Below are positions 30,376-33,473 of a DNA stretch of 33,473 nucleotides, in pieces. Source of the DNA: Rickettsiales bacterium (GTDB taxonomy: Bacteria; Pseudomonadota; Alphaproteobacteria; Rickettsiales; Rickettsiaceae). The stretch's first letter is position 1; each line of letters opens with the position of its first letter. Both the position numbers and the translations under genes were made by a program. The DNA is taken from NCBI GenBank assembly GCA_002402195.1, contig NVVL01000055.1:1-33473 (forward strand). The letters are read 5' to 3'. Below the pieces are notes generated by a model that worked only from the letters and a program-made list of their open reading frames with translations, did not search any database and had not been told where the DNA came from.

Positions 30376-31745
30376 CAGTCGCCGACCTTGATGTGGAAAC
30401 CCCAGTCACATGGCGACTGGGAGTACTCACCAGTGAGTAACCAAATGACCTTGTACCCTCGTGGCGCTGATGCCGGTGCGGGTCCGCCACCATCGGTGGC
30501 CACCACTACGATGTCAGGCTTGGGGTTCATGCGATCCACCATCTCGAAGATGGGGTGAAAACTTGTACCCCCGCCTCCCTTGAGAGATTTTGCCGCTTCC
30601 TTCCAGTTACGGCATTCAACGAGCTCGTTGATTTCAGCGTCGCAACTGACCACGGTGATTTGGCACTTCATGGACTTGAAGAGTCCATCGGCTTCTCGCA
30701 GAGCGATGCCGAGTTCGTCGGCACCCATTGACCCGGAGGTGTCTACCGCGAGCAGCACCGTAGGGACGGGGGCTACCATCGTAGGCATCACGATGGAGCG
30801 TGGGCCCCACCCAAATCCAGCCTGCCGGCGGTGTACGCTGCCGTAACGGTAGTCTTGCGCACCGGCCACCCACTGCACCGCACGCCGGGATGCACGCCTG
30901 AGATGCTCACGCCAACTGACCTTGGCGGGACCCAGTTTGGCTGCAGCCCAGCGCTCAAGACCTCCGGGGATTGTACCGGGATGCCTACGGATGTGGTCCG
31001 CCAACTCCTCGGCGGCTTGTTGGCGAATGGCTTCCATCTCAGCGGGGCTACGTTCGGCAGCTCGGGCTTCCTCCGTCAGGTCCCCTTCGTTTTCTAGGGG
31101 GTTACCGGCGCCGCTACCGCAGTGCCCGAATGCGTCACCGTTAAGGGCCTCACCCATTTCGGTGAGGTCTGGCTCACCATCGACTTCGCCCGGCTTGCTG
31201 TCTGGGCCCTCCGCACTGCGCTGGTCTTTCTTTTCTTGCTGCTCCGCACGCTTCTGCAGAAGCAAGTGGTAGTACTCATCGGCCAGGAGGCCCGAGTCGA
31301 ATCCCCAGGTTTCCGGCCAGCAGATGGTGGCTGGCCAATCAGTCCAGTTCCCCTGGCGCAGCTGATCGTTGATGAAGATATCGGCGGCGATGTTGTACAG
31401 CGCCGCGTCATAGCCCATGGTCGCCGCCCGTGACGGATGCTCTAGCATGATGTGCATGGTCTCGTGGGCCAGCACGAAGACCAGGTTGTCCTCCGACCAG
31501 TCGTTGAGGGCTTTCTCGGTGTAGATCAGTAGACCCTTCTCGGTGACCCCGAAGGTATCGCTCTCCTCAACACACAGTTGGCCGCCTTTTCGGACCTTGC
31601 GGCGGATCTTGTCCACTTTTACCGGGTACATCGAGTAGAGAACGGTCCCGAAGTAGGGGGCCTTCTCCGCGACGATCGCGCGGGCAACGGACATCTTGAA
31701 TCCCGGGCCGGAGGTGTCCTGGCGTGAGCGGCTTCGGCGCGCCAT
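30375..31745 (-). CDS. VWA-domain protein with N-terminal metallopeptidase-like domain
   Basis: 456 residues; GGAGG precedes ATG 31745. Residues ~15-165 hold HETMHIMLEH (His94, Glu95, His98), a zinc metallopeptidase-like motif, followed by NIAADIFIND, as in the 'putative metallopeptidase plus VWA' proteins. Residues ~165-250 are a charged linker. The C-terminal VWA domain has a complete MIDAS: DTSGSMG (335-341), GGGTSF (Thr394) and ATDGG (Asp418). Such proteins pair with MoxR ATPases, one of which is encoded 700 bases downstream. The pair may remodel a host or virion complex; the client is unknown. Confidence 0.85.
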   Translation of the reverse strand: MARRSRSRQDTSGPGFKMSVARAIVAEKAPYFGTVLYSMYPVKVDKIRRKVRKGGQLCVEESDTFGVTEKGLLIYTEKALNDWSEDNLVFVLAHETMHIMLEHPSRAATMGYDAALYNIAADIFINDQLRQGNWTDWPATICWPETWGFDSGLLADEYYHLLLQKRAEQQEKKDQRSAEGPDSKPGEVDGEPDLTEMGEALNGDAFGHCGSGAGNPLENEGDLTEEARAAERSPAEMEAIRQQAAEELADHIRRHPGTIPGGLERWAAAKLGPAKVSWREHLRRASRRAVQWVAGAQDYRYGSVHRRQAGFGWGPRSIVMPTMVAPVPTVLLAVDTSGSMGADELGIALREADGLFKSMKCQITVVSCDAEINELVECRNWKEAAKSLKGGGGTSFHPIFEMVDRMNPKPDIVVVATDGGGPAPASAPRGYKVIWLLTGEYSQSPCDWGFHIKVGD

Positions 31746-32014
31746 TATGCGCCTCCAAGGCGAACTCGTGCCCGGGCCCGTGCGGCTTGGATACGTGCAA
31801 CACGCACCGTGTAGCGGGCAGTGTGCATCACCGACGGGATCGAGAGTCCCTGACTGCGGGCGGCTTCGAGGAGGATACTCTTGGTGGCTTCGTCACCGTC
31901 TAGCATTCGGGCGCCTACCAGCTTCCCGATACGTTCGGCTTCGGTCTCAGAGCCGATGGTGGTGTCGAAACGACCTGCATCGCTATGGGGTGGCGCTTGG
32001 GTGTGCGTGACCAT
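31745..32014 (-). CDS. hypothetical protein, 89 residues, first gene of the VWA operon
   Basis: I take ATG 32014 (MVTHTQAPPHSDAGRF); a perfect palindrome (32016-32031) ends one base before it, and the longer frame to 32059 is not supported. The product has a helical centre (ETEAERIGKLVGARMLDGDE) and a basic Arg/Ala-rich C-terminus (ARYTVRVARIQAARARARVR). Its TAA overlaps the next ATG. No family is recognised. Confidence 0.6.
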   Translation of the reverse strand: MVTHTQAPPHSDAGRFDTTIGSETEAERIGKLVGARMLDGDEATKSILLEAARSQGLSIPSVMHTARYTVRVARIQAARARARVRLGGA

Positions 32015-32015
32015 C

Positions 32016-32031
32016 TGCAACCAATGTTGCA
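32016..32031. promoter_or_regulatory. 16-bp palindrome at the start of the VWA operon
   Basis: TGCAAC (32016-32021) and GTTGCA (32026-32031) are exact inverted repeats around CAAT, ending one base before ATG 32014 on the minus strand. A TTGCAT lies upstream (about 32053-32048), but no good -10 follows it. The palindrome is well placed to be an operator, or to hide the start codon in RNA. Confidence 0.5.
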
Positions 32032-32076
32032 CGGTTGGCACAAAATGCAAGGTTAGCAAATAATAAAAATTATCCC

Positions 32077-32105
32077 TTGCATATGAATTATAGACGCGCT
32101 ATAAA
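32077..32105 (+). promoter_or_regulatory. plus-strand promoter, leaderless start at 32113
   Basis: TTGCAT (32077-32082), 17-base spacer, TATAAA (32100-32105), seven bases, ATG 32113. The sequence GCTATAAACCC is shared exactly with the promoter at 18012-18040. A consensus TATAAT on the other strand (32095-32090) may serve the divergent VWA operon. Confidence 0.72.
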
Positions 32106-32112
32106 CCCCCTT

Positions 32113-32349
32113 ATGGATAAAAAAACCCCGGACGAAATCCTGCTGGAAGCGCGCGAGAGCTTGGCGCCGGGGTACGCCACGGATCTCCTCCTCGCATTCG
32201 TTGAGTACTTGCCCGAGAATCGAGCCTCGCACAAGGAACTGGAACCCACCGACGCGGGGGACCTGTTTCGGACTTTGGTGTTAGAGGAGAACTGGAGCGT
32301 CAAAAAAGCACGTGCTGTGTACGACGCAGCTTACGAGGTTGTCTCGTAG
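32113..32349 (+). CDS. small acidic protein on the opposite strand, unknown
   Basis: 78 residues from ATG 32113, the predicted 5' end of its mRNA. Helical and acidic throughout (TPDEILLEARESLAPGYATD, LFRTLVLEENWSVKKARAVY). The last third may be a helix-turn-helix-like pair, but the net charge argues against DNA binding. It is separated from the minus-strand head gene by a strong hairpin (32378-32406). The longer in-frame extension to 32035 would overlap the promoter and is rejected. Confidence 0.75.
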   Translation: MDKKTPDEILLEARESLAPGYATDLLLAFVEYLPENRASHKELEPTDAGDLFRTLVLEENWSVKKARAVYDAAYEVVS

Positions 32350-32377
32350 CTTCTGTCCGGCGGCTTGACAACGTGCA

Positions 32378-32406
32378 GAGCTCTCCCCAACGATTGGGGA
32401 GAGCTC
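32378..32406. terminator. perfect 12-bp hairpin between convergent genes
   Basis: GAGCTCTCCCCA (32378-32389) pairs exactly with 32395-32406 around a 5-base loop, 29 bases after the plus-strand stop and 61 bases after the minus-strand head-gene stop. Position between convergent genes points to bidirectional termination. No T-run follows on either side, so it may need Rho or act as a 3'-end stabiliser. Confidence 0.6.
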
Positions 32407-32466
32407 GCTTGGTCAGGAGGCCATCTCTCACCTCTGGCACCACCTCTTGGCCGGGCGAGCTCCTCT

Positions 32467-33336
32467 TCAGGTTACGTCAAGACTCGCGATCTCACCCAGA
32501 AGATCGTCGTGGTTACCCCAGCTCTTACGCCAACCCACGACCACTTCTCGGTCGTGGGGACGGTTGGGCGGGTGCATGTAGCCACGACCGTCCACGTTGA
32601 TGAACGGCAGGTCCACTAGCACCGTCTGACCGTTGAGTGCTTTTGAATCGCGCGCGGTTCGCTTGTCGAAGGTGGCCACGAGTTTCTTCGACATCCTATC
32701 GTGAGGCTTATCTTGCTCCATCAAGACTCGCCAAGCCGTACCGTTGTAGGCGTTCGCCATCTCAGTCGCTGCCACACGCTCGACCATCCAGAGTTTCTTG
32801 CCAGCTAGGGCTGGGATCTTCCTCTTGAGGTGCTTCGCTGCGTCAGCCCAGTTTTGGCCCACGAGTGCCTGGTCGGCCAGCAACTCGCGCATTACGTTGG
32901 TCGTCTGTTGCCCCCAATACGAGAGAGAGCGCTTGTATCGGTCGATCAGGAACCGGTTCTCGTCCGCGACGTGGGCAGCCAAGTCGAAGCGTAACGGTTT
33001 CGCAACACCGATGAACTTACGGTCGAGGGAGCCTAGCCACCTCTTGGCGTCCACGTATGAGCGTTTGACCGCGTGGACGTGTACCGTGGCCATCCCCTGG
33101 GCCGTACCTGCTGTGAGCTGAGCCATGGCGGCGCGTAGTTGTATCTCCATGGCCTGGCGAGTGGCGGTGGTCCATCCACCATAGTCAGCCCCGGGGATAC
33201 TATCGATCCCCCGTCTAAGGTCTGCCATGGCACGGGCCACCGCGCGACGTGCCGCGCGAGCAGCCTTGTCAGACAGCGCCGCTAAGTGCTCATGCTGAGC
33301 CTCTAGCAGCTCATCAGGCGTAGGGTGAGTGACCAT
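32467..33336 (-). CDS. minor head / head morphogenesis protein (SPP1 gp7, Mu F family)
   Basis: 289 residues from ATG 33336, overlapping the upstream stop by one base (TGATG); a TTG one codon earlier is possible. The N-terminal 170 residues are helical. The family's C-terminal region is recognisable: MVERVAATEMANAYNGTAWR, then DKRTARDSKALNGQTV and MHPPNRPHDREVVVGW, the counterpart of the usual HPNCRC segment. These proteins sit near the portal inside the procapsid and help assembly or DNA ejection. A 9-bp inverted repeat lies in the coding sequence at 32534-32558. Confidence 0.82.
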   Translation of the reverse strand: MVTHPTPDELLEAQHEHLAALSDKAARAARRAVARAMADLRRGIDSIPGADYGGWTTATRQAMEIQLRAAMAQLTAGTAQGMATVHVHAVKRSYVDAKRWLGSLDRKFIGVAKPLRFDLAAHVADENRFLIDRYKRSLSYWGQQTTNVMRELLADQALVGQNWADAAKHLKRKIPALAGKKLWMVERVAATEMANAYNGTAWRVLMEQDKPHDRMSKKLVATFDKRTARDSKALNGQTVLVDLPFINVDGRGYMHPPNRPHDREVVVGWRKSWGNHDDLLGEIASLDVT

Positions 33337-33473
33337 CAAGAGTCACCGGAGGTACCGCCTTCGGAAGACCCTTGCGCGCTACTACCCTTACCCGGGGCCT
33401 TCTTTTTTCCCGCGGGTTTTGGGGAAGGCTTCTTCTTGGTCTTGACGGTCCCAGTGGCGGGCGGCTTGGCTGA
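33336..33473 (-). CDS. C-terminal tail of an upstream gene, probably portal protein
   Basis: 45 codons and a stop, entering from the right edge. The tail is Lys/Pro/Gly/Ser-rich and disordered (TKKKPSPKPAGKKKAPGKG, then SSEGGTSGDS). It stops inside the start of the Mu F-like gene. In tailed phages the gene just before this family is usually portal, so that is the best guess; the visible part is not diagnostic. Confidence 0.5.
   Translation of the reverse strand, partial: SAKPPATGTVKTKKKPSPKPAGKKKAPGKGSSAQGSSEGGTSGDS

Noticed and set aside
1..33473. Search for tRNA genes, CRISPR arrays, insertion sequences, attachment sites and lysogeny genes
   Set aside because: No cloverleaf-like GTTCGA-containing element, spaced repeats, transposase or integrase was recognised by eye; a tRNAscan run would be decisive.

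Overview
The window is a 33.5 kb internal piece of a tailed double-stranded DNA phage genome (Caudoviricetes-like), about 60% G+C by eye. Genes are tightly packed, many overlapping by 1-4 bases (ATGA, GTGA, TGATG). It carries capsid-type genes, a nearly complete phage-encoded replication and recombination set, DNA methyltransferases, and no integrase or lysogeny repressor that I can recognise. It is therefore most likely a lytic phage of a bacterium. A lipoprotein gene and sigma-70-like promoters with apparently leaderless starts do not settle the host, and I do not assign one.

Almost everything is on the minus strand and reads from right to left. Right edge: the C-terminal tail of a partial gene (probably portal), then an SPP1-gp7/Mu-F-like minor head protein (32467-33336), then a perfect 12-bp hairpin. 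29.7-32.0 kb: a VWA/metallopeptidase protein and small unknown genes. 23.7-29.7 kb: a MoxR-type AAA+ ATPase, an unknown protein, a sigma-factor-like protein, a ParB-like protein, a small HTH protein, a zinc-finger protein and a UvsW-like helicase split by a mini-intein. 18.3-23.7 kb: DnaB-type helicase, DnaG-type primase, two unknown proteins and a gp32-like single-strand DNA-binding protein. 17.0-18.0 kb: a C5-cytosine methyltransferase overlapped for its whole length by a second 306-codon frame. 9.5-16.9 kb: RecA-like recombinase, SbcD, UDG-family A DNA polymerase fusion, coiled-coil protein, SbcC and a RuvC-like resolvase. 4.6-9.4 kb: lipoprotein and small genes, an MGCDIH-family protein, ParB-like protein, adenine methyltransferase, MazG-like pyrophosphohydrolase and dNMP kinase. 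3.3-4.2 kb: 5'-3' exonuclease. Left edge: small proteins, scaffold, major capsid protein and the start of one more gene.

Together the replication genes look like a T4-style, recombination-linked machine with its own primase-helicase, polymerase, SSB, RecA, SbcCD, branch-migrating helicase, resolvase and RNase H/FEN-type nuclease, supplied with nucleotides by the kinase and MazG proteins. Head genes lie at both ends, so the early/replication block sits inside the structural module.

Three small genes (4336-4557, 18047-18268, 32113-32349) run on the plus strand. Two of them have TTGCRT-N17-TATAAA promoters whose predicted transcription start falls on the ATG. Similar promoter-start spacing occurs on the minus strand at 8450 and 9441. 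The most striking features are the double-frame methyltransferase, this leaderless promoter family, the mini-intein, the MoxR/VWA/sigma/ParB neighbourhood and several perfect 10-12 bp inverted repeats, two of them flanking a convergent gene junction. No tRNA, CRISPR array or insertion sequence was recognised.
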